This document shows positions 52,667 through 63,386 of a stretch of 64,000 nucleotides of DNA, piece after piece. Within the stretch, counting starts at the first letter, position 1. The number at the start of each line of letters is the position of its first letter. This stretch comes from Brevibacillus laterosporus (GTDB taxonomy: Bacteria > Bacillota > Bacilli > Brevibacillales > Brevibacillaceae), in contig NZ_JAUKFY010000001.1 of the NCBI RefSeq assembly GCF_030489605.1, positions 186,001-250,000 of the forward strand, in the 5' to 3' direction. The translations under genes and the position numbers were made by a program. The notes under the pieces were generated by a model. It saw only the letters and a program-made list of their open reading frames with translations, searched no databases and was not told the DNA's origin.

Positions 52667-54259
52667 TTAGTTCCTTGTAGAATTATCTTGAGGTTTTTTC
52701 CTTATTCTTTTTGTATCCATCGGTTGAAGAATTTGAGGGCGTCTCACTAACAATTTATGGGGCAGACGTAAAATAAAATCTTTCCAATCCTTGGTTATGA
52801 TCGGTGCAAAAGGTGCTAGATAATCGACACCGAAGCTCTTGAGCTTTACCAAATGAGAGGTCAGAACAATAAAGAACAAAATGACCCCATACAAACCTAG
52901 AAAAGCAGCAGACAGCATCATTCCAAAACGTAAAAAACGAATGACAATTCCTGCTTCATATTGAGGAATCGTAAATGATGCGATGGCAGTAAGAGCGACC
53001 ACCACGACCATAATTGGACTTACGATCCCTGCTTCTACAGCCGATTGCCCGATAACTAAACCGCCAACAATTCCGATCGTCTGTCCTAAAGGCTTGGGGA
53101 GGCGCAAGCCCGCTTCACGCAGAATTTCAATAGTAATTTCCATGATTAATGCTTCAATGATGGTTGGAAAGGGTACACCTTCTCGTGTCCCAGCAATCGT
53201 AAAGGCGAGCCGCATGGGAATCAGCCCTTGATGATAAGAGACCAGTGATACATAGAGAGATGGTAGAAACAACGAGATTAGCACACAAATAAATCGTAAA
53301 AATCGCAGGATCGACCCGATATACCAAAGCTGGTAGTAATCATCAGGGGATTGCAGCAGCATGGGATAGGTAACGGGAGCAATTAAGATAAAGGGTGATC
53401 CGTCGATTAAAATGGATACTCTTCCTTCTAATAAAGCAGCCTCGACACGATCGGGCCGTTCCGTGCTTTGAATCAATGGAAACGGCGACCAGGGATCATC
53501 CTCAATCAAGTGCTCCAAATAGCTGGATTCCTGCAGATCATCAATCATAGTGTTGCTTACGCGGCGTATGACCTCATCCACTAAAGCAGAGTTTGCAATT
53601 CCTTCTATATAAGAGATTACTACCTTTTTAGGAGCAAGCTCCCCAATTTCTTGGGAAAGGAAGGTTAATTTAGGATTTCGTATACGGTGGCGCAATAGGG
53701 CAACGTTATCAGCAATAGTTTCTACAAAGCCAATCCGTGGTCCCCGAATAACTGATTCAGTGACCGGTTCTTCCATAGGACGTGAGGGAAAATAGGCTGT
53801 ATCCAATAGAAAAGCACAATCATATGAGTCGATTAACAGTGCCGTATATCCACGAAGAATATCCTCTATGCAATCAGAGGCCCGTGTATATGTTTTTACT
53901 TTCCGACAAACGGAAAGTGTAGTAACCAGTTGCTCAACGGAAGGAGACGGAGTTGCTTCTGCGTTTTTCTGGGCAGATTGGTCCTTCGCCTTTTTTTGAT
54001 TGGAGGTAAAAGGGGATAAAAACTCCTTCCATTGTTGCTTATCAATAATTCCCTCTACATAGAGAATAGCCGCTTTTTTTTGTAATTGATTCAGATAGAT
54101 TTCGCGTGTGGAGACATCATAGCTTTTTCCAAAAACATCTTGTAATTGATAAAGAGATCGCGATAAATCTGATGAAAAGGGAGCACTTTCTTTTGAATTT
54201 TTTTTTGCAGACAAATGCTTCTGTCGTAACTGTTTTGCGCGCTGAAAAAAAGTGGACAT
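52667..54259 (-). CDS. gerAA: Spore germination protein, GerAA family
   Basis: 530 residues. A soluble N-terminal region (about 1-300) with a basic, disordered start (RAKQLRQKHLSAKKN) and a GerA core (ESVIRGPRIGFVETIADNVA, then LLRHRIRNPKL), followed by about five or six helices. The TREGVPFPTIIEALIMEITIEI and GIVSPIMVVVVALTAIASFTIPQYE blocks (split) are the GerA signature. GerAA subunits assemble as a pentameric ion channel. First gene of gerAA-AB-AC. The SD is AAGGGG. Confidence 0.94.
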   Translation of the reverse strand: MSTFFQRAKQLRQKHLSAKKNSKESAPFSSDLSRSLYQLQDVFGKSYDVSTREIYLNQLQKKAAILYVEGIIDKQQWKEFLSPFTSNQKKAKDQSAQKNAEATPSPSVEQLVTTLSVCRKVKTYTRASDCIEDILRGYTALLIDSYDCAFLLDTAYFPSRPMEEPVTESVIRGPRIGFVETIADNVALLRHRIRNPKLTFLSQEIGELAPKKVVISYIEGIANSALVDEVIRRVSNTMIDDLQESSYLEHLIEDDPWSPFPLIQSTERPDRVEAALLEGRVSILIDGSPFILIAPVTYPMLLQSPDDYYQLWYIGSILRFLRFICVLISLFLPSLYVSLVSYHQGLIPMRLAFTIAGTREGVPFPTIIEALIMEITIEILREAGLRLPKPLGQTIGIVGGLVIGQSAVEAGIVSPIMVVVVALTAIASFTIPQYEAGIVIRFLRFGMMLSAAFLGLYGVILFFIVLTSHLVKLKSFGVDYLAPFAPIITKDWKDFILRLPHKLLVRRPQILQPMDTKRIRKKPQDNSTRN

Positions 54260-54479
54260 AATTAACCCCTTGTATCGCAGTAATAAACAAAAGAGTAGTC
54301 AGATACCTAGCTTACTGGTGTTAATAGGAAGTATTTGTATTTTATAGGTAAAACATGCAGGCCAGCTTGGAAATCGCCTTTTAATGGGAATCCAAAAGAT
54401 GCTCAGTCCCCTATAAGAGAACGAAATAACAAAAACACTCTGTATGAAAGTTTTTTTGTTATAACCCTAAGAGTCGCAA
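54260..54479. other. gerA upstream region
   Basis: The promoter of gerAA must be here on the minus strand. A TGCATG element near 54352-54357 followed after about 16 nt by CAAATACT is a loose match to sigmaG promoters (TGnATA...CATACTA), which control gerA operons in Bacillus. The support is weak. Confidence 0.3.
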
Positions 54480-54534
54480 TAAAAAAGGGTGTCTCCACTG
54501 TCCTCCTAGTTAGGAGCCACAGGGATTCACCCAG
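54480..54534 (-). terminator. Terminator of the siderophore-binding-protein gene
   Basis: On the minus strand GGGTG...CCTGT..CTCCTA / TAGGAG..ACAG...CACCC forms a long interrupted stem followed by TTTTTT. Confidence 0.75.
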
Positions 54535-54578
54535 TTTTGATATGTTCCTTGCTTTACACGTTCACTTACTCATGAAAC

Positions 54579-55568
54579 CTACAATTTTTCAACGAAGCCT
54601 AAAAACTCATCTAGCATATTATGAGCAGCTTTGATACCACCAGACGTGTTCCAAATAATTTCGTTTACTTGGAAAGCTGTATTTTTCTTCGCTACATTAA
54701 GGCTTTGGAAGAGCGGATCGTTCATCCATTCTTGTTGGTTCTTTGTTCCGCCTTTTTTCTCATCATAATCTGCGTTAAAGAAGAACATGACATCGCCATC
54801 TAAATCATTGATACGTTCTTTCGTAACGACTTCCATAAAGTTATCTTTATCTTGCGCAGCAGGACGGGCAACACCTAAATCCTTGAGCATCACGCCGGCG
54901 AACGTGTCTTTTTGATAAATACGTACTGCATTTGGCAAGAAACGTACAATGGATACTTTCATATTAGCTTTATCGCCCAGTTTTGCTTTAATCTCTTCCA
55001 CGTGCTTATCATAAGCAGCCATGGATTTTTTACCCTCTTCTTCTTTATTTAAAGCTTTTGCGTACAACTTGAAGTTTTCTTTCCATTGACCTGCTAAATC
55101 TTCAGAGAATACAGTAGGTGCAATGCTTTTCAATTGATCGTAGATTTTTTCCTGACGGCCCTTGTTTCCAATGATTAAATCAGGCTTTAAGGATGCAATT
55201 AGTTCAATGTTTGGCTGTGATTCATAGCCTAGCTCGGTTACTCCATCCATTTCGCTTTTAATATGCGGATACCAGCCATCGCCAACACCTGAATTAACAG
55301 CACCTACTGGTTTTACCCCAAGTTCTAAAAGTGCTTCTGTGCCCTCATTGGTTAAAATAACGACTCGTTTCGGGGTCCCTTTTATCTCTGTTTTGCCCAT
55401 CGCGTGTTCTATGGTGTAAGAATCACCTGATGCTGTTGCTAATTCTGTCGAGGCTTTTGCAGGAGCTGATGTTGCAGTGTTGGTTGGGCCACAACCGGAT
55501 ACAAGAAGAGAAAACACCATGCAAAGCAGCATCAATGCAGGAATTTGAAACCATTTTTTTTGAACCAT
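54579..55568 (-). CDS. Iron-siderophore ABC transporter substrate-binding lipoprotein
   Basis: 329 residues. Lipobox LVSG-C near residue 26. A class III periplasmic-binding fold (PF01497): VVILTNEGTEALLELGVKPVGA in the first lobe, PNIELIASLKPDLIIGN typical of FhuD/FecB/YfiY, and a long connecting helix. A Fur box overlaps the transcription start. The two permease genes just upstream carry their own Fur box; no ATPase gene is next to either. It binds a ferric siderophore at the cell surface; the ligand is not predictable. Confidence 0.92.
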   Translation of the reverse strand: MVQKKWFQIPALMLLCMVFSLLVSGCGPTNTATSAPAKASTELATASGDSYTIEHAMGKTEIKGTPKRVVILTNEGTEALLELGVKPVGAVNSGVGDGWYPHIKSEMDGVTELGYESQPNIELIASLKPDLIIGNKGRQEKIYDQLKSIAPTVFSEDLAGQWKENFKLYAKALNKEEEGKKSMAAYDKHVEEIKAKLGDKANMKVSIVRFLPNAVRIYQKDTFAGVMLKDLGVARPAAQDKDNFMEVVTKERINDLDGDVMFFFNADYDEKKGGTKNQQEWMNDPLFQSLNVAKKNTAFQVNEIIWNTSGGIKAAHNMLDEFLGFVEKL

Positions 55569-55613
55569 GAATTGATTCTCCCCTTAAATGTTCTAAATTT
55601 GAAAATACTCAAA

Positions 55614-55669
55614 TGATAACAATAATCATTATCAAATATATTTTATATACAATATATGGTACATGTCAA
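55614..55669 (-). promoter_or_regulatory. Fur-regulated promoter of the substrate-binding protein gene
   Basis: Minus strand: TTGACA (55664-55669), 16 nt, TATAAA (55642-55647), with a Fur box at 55614-55634 (TGATAAC-AATAATC-ATTATCA, overlapping 7-1-7 elements) across the expected start. Confidence 0.82.
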
Positions 55670-55697
55670 CATAATTTCCAGAATAAATTGTATATAC

Positions 55698-56756
55698 TTA
55701 CTTTTTTCCTTGTCCTCGATAGAGAAGATAGAGAAAGAATGGTGCACCAATGATTGCGGTAAAGACTCCGGCTGGGATATCGGCAGGAGAGAATAGCATT
55801 CTGCCTGCAAGATCAGCCAGCACTAAAATAATAGCACCTAATAGAGCAGAGGCTGGTATTAATACCCCATAAAGCGAACTGACTAAACGCCGAGCAATAT
55901 GGGGTGCAGTAAGCCCAATAAATGATATATTGCCGGCTAGTCCTACAGCGGCTCCAGCGAGTGCTACACTGATAAGAATGAGCAAAAAACGGGTTGTCTG
56001 TACAGGATTGCCCAATCCGGTTGCGATTTCATCACCGAGCGTCAGCACGTTCAGTCTGCGAGCCAGTAGCCAAGCGAGTGGCACAAAAAAGATGATCCAC
56101 GGCAAAACAGCTATGACATGCTTCATGGATGTGCCGTAAATTGTACCAGTCAACCAGCCGAGAATTTGAGAAGCTAAATGTGCCGGACCACTTAGTAATA
56201 AAAAAGTGGTTAAAGCGGACATGGCCGTAGAAATTCCGATGCCGATCAATACCAGTCGATAAGGCGAAACGCCACCTCTCCAAGCAAACGTATAGTTTAT
56301 GAAGGCTGTTGCAAAGGCGCCGCCAATAGCAAGAAGCGGTAGCCAATGGATGCTGGTTTGTCCATTGCTGAATGTCATAAAGGCTACGGCTGCCACTGAG
56401 CCCCCCCCCGTCACGCCTAATAAATCGGGTGAGGCTAGAGGGTTGCGGAAGACTCCTTGCGTAATAGCACCAGCTACGCCTAAAGCAGCACCAATCATAA
56501 TGGCCATTAATGTTCTTGGCATTCGTAATTCCAAAATGACGATCCGATTAGTCACGTCTCCACCTACAAACGTGGCTAGGATATCTGGAATGGGGATTCG
56601 AGTCGTGCCAAAGGCAATGCTTAGCAGTGTGCAGACAATCAACACCAAAAATAGGATAACCAATACAAGTAAATCACAAATAGAAAGCTGAGCGGAGAGG
56701 GCCGGTCTATTACTCCGAATGGTTATAAATTTATGAACAAAAGATGGTTTACTCAT
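55698..56756 (-). CDS. FecCD-family siderophore permease
   Basis: 352 residues, ten helices of the BtuC fold. Family blocks: LRMPRTLMAIMIGAALGVAG, FRNPLASPDLLGVTGGGSVA, GNISFIGLTAPHIARRLVS (coupling helix G-(L/I)-x-x-PHI-x-R) and SPADIPAGVFTAIIGAPFFL. It pairs with the gene at 56749-57759, whose 3' end it overlaps by 8 nt, to form the heterodimeric channel. It is likely a FhuG/FecD-like partner. Confidence 0.92.
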   Translation of the reverse strand: MSKPSFVHKFITIRSNRPALSAQLSICDLLVLVILFLVLIVCTLLSIAFGTTRIPIPDILATFVGGDVTNRIVILELRMPRTLMAIMIGAALGVAGAITQGVFRNPLASPDLLGVTGGGSVAAVAFMTFSNGQTSIHWLPLLAIGGAFATAFINYTFAWRGGVSPYRLVLIGIGISTAMSALTTFLLLSGPAHLASQILGWLTGTIYGTSMKHVIAVLPWIIFFVPLAWLLARRLNVLTLGDEIATGLGNPVQTTRFLLILISVALAGAAVGLAGNISFIGLTAPHIARRLVSSLYGVLIPASALLGAIILVLADLAGRMLFSPADIPAGVFTAIIGAPFFLYLLYRGQGKK

Positions 56757-57759
56757 AGCTACTCCTTCTAGCGATATAAATAAGGAATGGGACGCCTAAC
56801 AATGCTGTGGCTACGCCAACGGGAACCTCTTTTGGCATCAGTAAGAATCGAGAGGCAGTATCGGCTGAAACCAATAAAATAGCCCCGGTTACCCCGCTAA
56901 ATGGAATCAGCCATTTGTGATCAACTCCAACAATATATCGGCAAATATGTGGGATAATCAGTCCCACAAAAGCAATTGGGCCAGCTAAGGAAACAGAGCC
57001 ACCTGCTAATAAAATCACCGCAAGAATGATGAGAAGCTTAGCGAAAGCAGTATGTAAGCCCAAGCCCTTTGCCATATCATCTCCCATTGCCATTAAATTG
57101 AGCGCGTGAGAGAGACACAGAGCAATCATCCAGCCGATCACCATATAAGGCAAGACCGTGGTAAGATGCTCCATTTTTCGTCCAGTGACGGAGCCCACTA
57201 GCCAAAATAATGCTTGATTTAACGATTCATTATTTATAAGCATAATCCCTGAAGTAAATGAGGAAGCAAATACCGAAGCAGCCGCTCCTGCTAATGTTAC
57301 TTTGATAGGCAAAAAACCATCCTTGCCCATCGTACCTAGAATCAGCACCAGCACGGCAGTCACACCAGCTCCAGCAAAAGCGATCCAGACCATCTGTGTA
57401 AGGGTTAAATCCGAGTCAAAGAAAAATAGAGTGAGCACGATAAAAAGTACCGCACCAGCATTAATACCGAATAAAGAAGGCGAGGCTAACGGATTTTTTG
57501 TTAGATTTTGCATCAAAACGCCAGCAATGGCTAGACTAGCCCCTACACTGGCCGCAATAAAAGCTGCGGGTAATCGAACATCTCTGAGAAGGAGATGTTC
57601 CTTTGAACCATCAAATTGGCAAAGCATATCGAGTAACATGTGGAAGGTAAACATATGATAGCCGAACAAGATACTCATCAGCATAGAGACGAACAGCAAC
57701 AAGATACCGGTCAATAATGCCCAGACTTTGGCTCGGCGGCTCTGCAATAAACCAGACAT
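56749..57759 (-). CDS. FecCD-family siderophore permease (first gene of the pair)
   Basis: 336 residues, same fold: LRDVRLPAAFIAASVGASLA, KNPLASPSLFGINAGAVLF, GPIAFVGLIIPHICRYIVG and PKEVPVGVATALLGVPFLIY. The first gene of the permease operon, with a consensus-like promoter carrying a Fur box (57820-57848). SD GAGGG... upstream of the ATG. No FhuC/YusV-type ATPase gene is present nearby, so a shared ATPase must serve it. Confidence 0.92.
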   Translation of the reverse strand: MSGLLQSRRAKVWALLTGILLLFVSMLMSILFGYHMFTFHMLLDMLCQFDGSKEHLLLRDVRLPAAFIAASVGASLAIAGVLMQNLTKNPLASPSLFGINAGAVLFIVLTLFFFDSDLTLTQMVWIAFAGAGVTAVLVLILGTMGKDGFLPIKVTLAGAAASVFASSFTSGIMLINNESLNQALFWLVGSVTGRKMEHLTTVLPYMVIGWMIALCLSHALNLMAMGDDMAKGLGLHTAFAKLLIILAVILLAGGSVSLAGPIAFVGLIIPHICRYIVGVDHKWLIPFSGVTGAILLVSADTASRFLLMPKEVPVGVATALLGVPFLIYIARRSSYE

Positions 57760-57819
57760 GACAGAGACCCCTCTCTAGGAAAATATTGCATATTAGCATA
57801 TTGATTGTAAAAAAATCAG

Positions 57820-57848
57820 AATATAATGTCAATGAAAATCGTTATCAA
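57820..57848 (-). promoter_or_regulatory. Fur-regulated promoter of the permease operon
   Basis: Minus strand TTGATA (57843-57848), 17 nt, TATATT (57820-57825). The 7-1-7 Fur box TGAAAAT-C-GTTATCA (57833-57847, read on the plus strand) fills the spacer and overlaps the -35. Confidence 0.82.
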
Positions 57849-58161
57849 TTATATGCCGATAAACTTTTTCCCGACGAGGATAGCTGTCTTCATAGATTAG
57901 GTCTTGATTTAAAAAGAACTGATTTCGTTATTTGAGAAAATAGAGGTAACTCAAGGAAGCGCTATTTGATAAACAGCTTTTCACTCCTGCAGCATGCAGA
58001 ATAAAGGGGGGGAAGGTAAGGAAGGGATGTTATCAATTGTGTACAGGCGCTGTGCAATAAAACCATAAATGGGCTGATATTATCAAAGCCCACGGCCGTT
58101 TTTCCACATGATAAGAGCAGAGTTGCTCATGAAGGCATTATTGTGTATGGGAGGTAGTATC
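57849..58161. other. Intergenic region
   Basis: The gap between the Fur promoter and the acetyltransferase contains TGGGCT/AGCCCA (about 58073-58095) followed by ACGGCCGTTTTT, a possible hairpin or attenuator, but no gene. Confidence 0.35.
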
Positions 58162-58635
58162 ATGATTTTCATTCGCAAGGTAGCAAGTGAGGCAGATGAT
58201 GGCTTTTTATTTCAGGTATATGCTAGTACACGTGAGCAAGAGATAGCTGAATGGGGATGGACCAAGCAACAGCAGAAAGAGTTTCTACAGATGCAATACA
58301 CCTGTCAAAAGCGCTCTTATGAAAGTAATTATCCACACATGGAATGGTACGTAATTGTTCACCAGAAGGAGCGGATCGGTCGATTATTAATTGATAAGCA
58401 ACCCGACTACTGGACTCTTGCAGATATGACGATTCTGCCAGCCTATCAGAGGAGAGGATATGGTTCACAGCTACTTCAAGAGCTGCTAGAATCGGCTAAT
58501 CAAGCCGGGGCTAACGTTCGCCTGCATGTTGCTGCAACCAATCAGCGGGCAAGAGATCTGTATAAAAAGCATGGCTTTCAAGAGATTGATCATTCAGGTA
58601 TCTATGTGCAAATGGAATGGAAAACCTCACAGTAA
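58162..58635 (+). CDS. GNAT N-acetyltransferase
   Basis: 157 residues from ATG 58162 (GGGAGGTAG 8 nt upstream; the longer frame from 58108 lacks an SD). GNAT core with the acetyl-CoA pyrophosphate loop YQRRGYGSQLLQEL (R/Q-x-x-G-x-G/S) and a C-terminal ATNQRARDLYKKHGFQEID block, typical of single-domain Rim-like enzymes. Substrate unknown. It is not related in sequence to the acetyltransferase at 3897. Confidence 0.88.
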   Translation: MIFIRKVASEADDGFLFQVYASTREQEIAEWGWTKQQQKEFLQMQYTCQKRSYESNYPHMEWYVIVHQKERIGRLLIDKQPDYWTLADMTILPAYQRRGYGSQLLQELLESANQAGANVRLHVAATNQRARDLYKKHGFQEIDHSGIYVQMEWKTSQ

Positions 58636-58693
58636 TCAAGCAGAAAAGAAAAAAGCCAATTCTGTAGAAGAGGCTTTCCTCAGGCGCGTCAGG

Positions 58694-58726
58694 AATAAAA
58701 AAGCTACCGAAAATTCTCCGGTAGCT
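58694..58726 (-). terminator. Terminator of the flavocytochrome-type reductase gene
   Basis: AGCTACCG / CGGTAGCT stem followed on the minus strand by TTTTTTATT. Confidence 0.85.
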
Positions 58727-58761
58727 CGATGTTTCTCATGTTAATCGCTAATCAATCTGCA

Positions 58762-60633
<1,872 letters not shown>

Positions 60634-60652
60634 TCATAATCGGTTCACCATG

Positions 60653-60695
60653 ATTGTAATAACCATTCATAAAAGCTTAAGTGAAAAAAATCACA
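60653..60695 (-). promoter_or_regulatory. FNR/CRP-type site with class II promoter geometry
   Basis: Minus strand TGTGA-TTTTTT-TCACT (60680-60695), then 21 nt, then TACAAT (60653-60658). Site-to-hexamer spacing is identical to that before the 2-oxoacid oxidoreductase. The rest of the 362-base gap 60544-60905 shows nothing more I can support. Confidence 0.75.
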
Positions 60696-60905
60696 ATTTA
60701 CAGATAGCGTCATCCTGTATAGGTACGATGTGATTCTAAAGCGTTTTCATATCAAGTGTTTTAAGCGATTGTGTTTAATCTGTGAAGTTATGTTGACGAG
60801 ATTTTCAAGATGAAAATAGTGCTATAAGTCTTAAAATTCAAATTAAATTTCCGTCTGTTACAATGAAAAGAGACGATGATGCTACAGGGTAAAGGAGACG
60901 TATTC

Positions 60906-61469
60906 ATGAAACGGAAATATGCAGATGTAACAGGGTGGACAACAGTGATAGACAAGCATTTTATACCATTGGCCCAACGTGGAGAGTACTTTGACGGAAT
61001 CATTACTGGTCTCGTTCTAACAAAAATGGAGGAACCATACTGGGTAACGTGTAACGAACAAGAAATTTGTATCGCTGATGATGGATACGTCTGGATACAA
61101 TGCTTTCCCGCGGGGCGGCATTATGTTATGACCGCGATGATAGATCAGACAGGTAAAGTAGTCTACTTCTATTTTGATATTGTTCTTAGGCATGCTATAG
61201 GGGAAAATGGTGTTCCTTGCTATGATGATTTGTATCTAGATTTAGCGATGATGCCTTCTGGGATCACTGAGATTTTGGATGAGGATGAACTGGAGGAGGC
61301 GTTCCAAAACAACATGATTAGTGAGTGGGAGCGTGATTTGGCCGTAATGGAAATGGAACGGCTGGTCGCAGAGGTAGCAAATGATACATGTATCTTACCA
61401 AAGCTAGTGCTAGCTCATGCGACAGAATGGCGAGATATCGTCCTGCAAGTAAAAGAATCCTCCCAATAA
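60906..61469 (+). CDS. DUF402-domain protein
   Basis: 187 residues from ATG 60906 (AAAGGAG 8 nt upstream; the longer frame from 60876 has none). The DUF402 beta-barrel fold: EPYWVTCNEQEICIADDGY, WIQCFPAGRHYVMTAMID, YFYFDIVLRHAI...VPCYDDLYLDLAMMPSG, DEDELEEAF. Related to the bacillar YgaC/nucleoside-phosphate phosphohydrolase and to the RNase AU-1/FAU-1 domain. Members hydrolyse nucleoside di/triphosphates or bind RNA; which applies is unknown. A hairpin begins inside the last codons. Confidence 0.88.
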   Translation: MKRKYADVTGWTTVIDKHFIPLAQRGEYFDGIITGLVLTKMEEPYWVTCNEQEICIADDGYVWIQCFPAGRHYVMTAMIDQTGKVVYFYFDIVLRHAIGENGVPCYDDLYLDLAMMPSGITEILDEDELEEAFQNNMISEWERDLAVMEMERLVAEVANDTCILPKLVLAHATEWRDIVLQVKESSQ

Positions 61470-61484
61470 AGGAGGATTCCTTTT
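61455..61484. terminator. Terminator overlapping the DUF402 gene end
   Basis: GAATCCTCC / GGAGGATTC perfect stem followed by CTTTTG; T-rich on the other strand. Confidence 0.8.
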
Positions 61485-61487
61485 GTA

Positions 61488-62192
61488 TTATTTAGCTGGT
61501 GGCTCTACCTTCATTCTGGGAACCTCTGGCTTGCCTAGCGGATTGTTGTACAGATAGTCCGGCACTTCTCCCACGACAAGAGAGTTGGTAATGGGAATGG
61601 AGGTTGTGACAATGGTTTGATCAGTTGCAAAAGGTATGATCACTTGCAAGCGAACTTCTACTTGCAGATAGATCGTTACCATCACCATGTTAATCCCAGC
61701 TTCCGATAGCTTAGGGTCAAGCCATGTTTTTGCAGAACCAACAGGGCTAAAGGTGATCGGTAATTTAGGCCCCGTATCGGACAAGAAAGAGTTGCCTGAG
61801 GCTAATCCCAGAGGTACGCGAGCTTCAATTTTTTCACTTTCAAACTCTTTTAGTCTGTTTTTAATACGTTGATTGGCTTCCCCCATGATTTTTGAATATC
61901 CTTGAAAATTAAAATTAATAGCCCGTATTTTATTATCGCTGTCCTTCTCAATGTCTAGAACTTCGGCTGTATTCATATCAATTTGAGCGATCTTTTTGGT
62001 CACCGCGTCTGCGATGGCCTCTTTGGCAATTTGCTCTGATTTCTGCTTGGCGATCACTAATAAGGTAGGTTTAATTTTTTGCTCTAGGAAGACGATACTC
62101 TGGATGATGATTGCAAGAAAAATAATGAAGGTAATAAAAAAAATTTTCTTTTTGGACGTCCGAATGCGCCGGCGTCTCATGCGAATAGCCAT
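61488..62192 (-). CDS. yunB: YunB, sporulation protein
   Basis: 234 residues. A basic N terminus (RMRRRRIRTSKKK) is followed by one membrane helix (about 17-37), then the YunB ectodomain (LLVIAKQKSEQIAKEAIADA, IPLGLASGNSFL-like VPLGLASGNSFLSDTGPKLP, LQVEVRLQVIIPFATDQTIV). In B. subtilis yunB is a sigmaE-controlled gene needed for normal sporulation. SD GGGGTGATCT. Monocistronic. Confidence 0.95.
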   Translation of the reverse strand: MAIRMRRRRIRTSKKKIFFITFIIFLAIIIQSIVFLEQKIKPTLLVIAKQKSEQIAKEAIADAVTKKIAQIDMNTAEVLDIEKDSDNKIRAINFNFQGYSKIMGEANQRIKNRLKEFESEKIEARVPLGLASGNSFLSDTGPKLPITFSPVGSAKTWLDPKLSEAGINMVMVTIYLQVEVRLQVIIPFATDQTIVTTSIPITNSLVVGEVPDYLYNNPLGKPEVPRMKVEPPAK

Positions 62193-62335
62193 CTAGATCA
62201 CCCCATCTGTAGACTATATGTTACAAATAGGGAGAAACATGACAGCTTGCCAAGGGTTCATGCAAAGAACTTCATTTATGAAGTGAGAATATTTCGTTTA
62301 TAATGAACGGTAAATCAAAAAAAGGAGTGAAGCGC

Positions 62336-63118
62336 ATGCCCTACAAGGTTATCTTTTTTGATATGGATGGCACGTTGTTAAATGAGCAGAAGCAGATTCC
62401 AGAGGATACTCGAAAAGCACTCCGTCAGCTACAGGCTAGCGGGATTCATACGGTTATTGCTACTGGGCGTTCACCGTTTCATGTTCGAGACCTCGCAGAG
62501 GATTTAGGAATTGAGACACTGGTATGCTTTAATGGTGCGTATGTAGAGCACAAAGGGGAAGTGGTTTATTCTACTCCTATTGATGCTGAAAGTATTGAGA
62601 AACTGTACCAGCTTGTGATGGCACGTGATCATGCTCTTGTGTATTTGAGTGACGACTCCTTTTATGCGACACATGAGGGAAATGAGATGGTGAATCGTGC
62701 TGTTTCCTCTATTCTATTTGACCCGCCCGGCATGAATGCAGAGGCATTCCGTAACAAGCCGATTTACCAATGCTGGCTTCACTGTGCTCAAGGAGAAGAA
62801 GGGGTCTACGAGCAAGACGATGCGCTTCAAAACGTGCGCTTTTTCCGTTGGCATGATGTGTCCTTGGATGTGATGCCAAAGGATGGCTCTAAGGCAAAAG
62901 GCATTGAAGCCTTGCTACAGCACCTAACAGTAGATCGGTCAGAAGCGGTAGCCTTTGGTGATGGCAAGAATGACATTGAGATGATTCAATTTGTAGGAAT
63001 GGGAGTAGCGATGGGAAATGCGCATCCTGACGTATTTCCACACGCAAACTATGTCACGAAGCACGTAGATGAGGGCGGTATCAGCCATGCTTTAAAGGAA
63101 TTGAACATCTTGCTGTAA
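62336..63118 (+). CDS. Cof-type HAD-superfamily phosphatase
   Basis: 260 residues from ATG 62336 (AAAGGAGTG 6 nt upstream; the longer frame from 62303 has no SD). HAD motifs: DMDGTLL (nucleophile Asp and acid Asp), TGRSP (motif II Thr), K in the KDGSKAKGI region (motif III), GDGKNDIEM (motif IV). The Cof/C2B cap domain is about 85-190. These enzymes dephosphorylate sugar phosphates, flavin nucleotides or PLP. The exact substrate is unknown. Confidence 0.92.
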   Translation: MPYKVIFFDMDGTLLNEQKQIPEDTRKALRQLQASGIHTVIATGRSPFHVRDLAEDLGIETLVCFNGAYVEHKGEVVYSTPIDAESIEKLYQLVMARDHALVYLSDDSFYATHEGNEMVNRAVSSILFDPPGMNAEAFRNKPIYQCWLHCAQGEEGVYEQDDALQNVRFFRWHDVSLDVMPKDGSKAKGIEALLQHLTVDRSEAVAFGDGKNDIEMIQFVGMGVAMGNAHPDVFPHANYVTKHVDEGGISHALKELNILL

Positions 63119-63121
63119 AGG

Positions 63122-63160
63122 AAAGCCGACCGTCTTTTTCAGGGACGATCGGCTTTATTT
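63122..63160 (+). terminator. Terminator of the Cof phosphatase gene
   Basis: AAAGCCGACCGTC / GACGATCGGCTTT stem with one mismatch, then ATTT. Confidence 0.8.
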
Positions 63161-63188
63161 CATTAGCTAGAAAAATTGTCATTTTACC

Positions 63189-63231
63189 TGTGATTTACCA
63201 CACATCTGCTGGTCTTTTTCTATACTATACT
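63189..63231 (+). promoter_or_regulatory. FNR/CRP-type site with class II promoter geometry, nitrite reductase gene
   Basis: TGTGA-TTTACC-ACACA (63189-63204, one mismatch from the TCACA half) followed after 21 nt by TATACT (63226-63231). The same 21-nt spacing as before the two other anaerobic-type genes. The leader to the ATG is about 150 nt. Confidence 0.65.
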
Positions 63232-63338
63232 CGGTCTGTACACAGATAAAAAGAGCAGTAAAATCCTTGGTATATCAATGCTTTACATGAAGTGAAAATA
63301 GATCATAGAGCGAATTTAGAATCACGTAGAGTCATTTT

Positions 63339-63354
63339 TGTGCATTATTTCACA
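63339..63354 (+). promoter_or_regulatory. Second FNR/CRP-like palindrome
   Basis: TGTGC-ATTATT-TCACA lies 32 nt before the nasD/nirB start codon and inside the predicted leader; there is no -10 hexamer at the class II distance. It may be a repression site for this or another CRP-family or NO-sensing regulator, or chance. Confidence 0.4.
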
Positions 63355-63386
63355 AACATATATAGAATATTTTGGGGGGATTGTCT

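Noticed and set aside
54480-54534. Structured RNA resembling a cobalamin riboswitch (GGTGAATCC...) near the iron-uptake genes
   Set aside because: It is downstream of the binding-protein gene on the same strand and ends in TTTTTT, so a terminator explains it.
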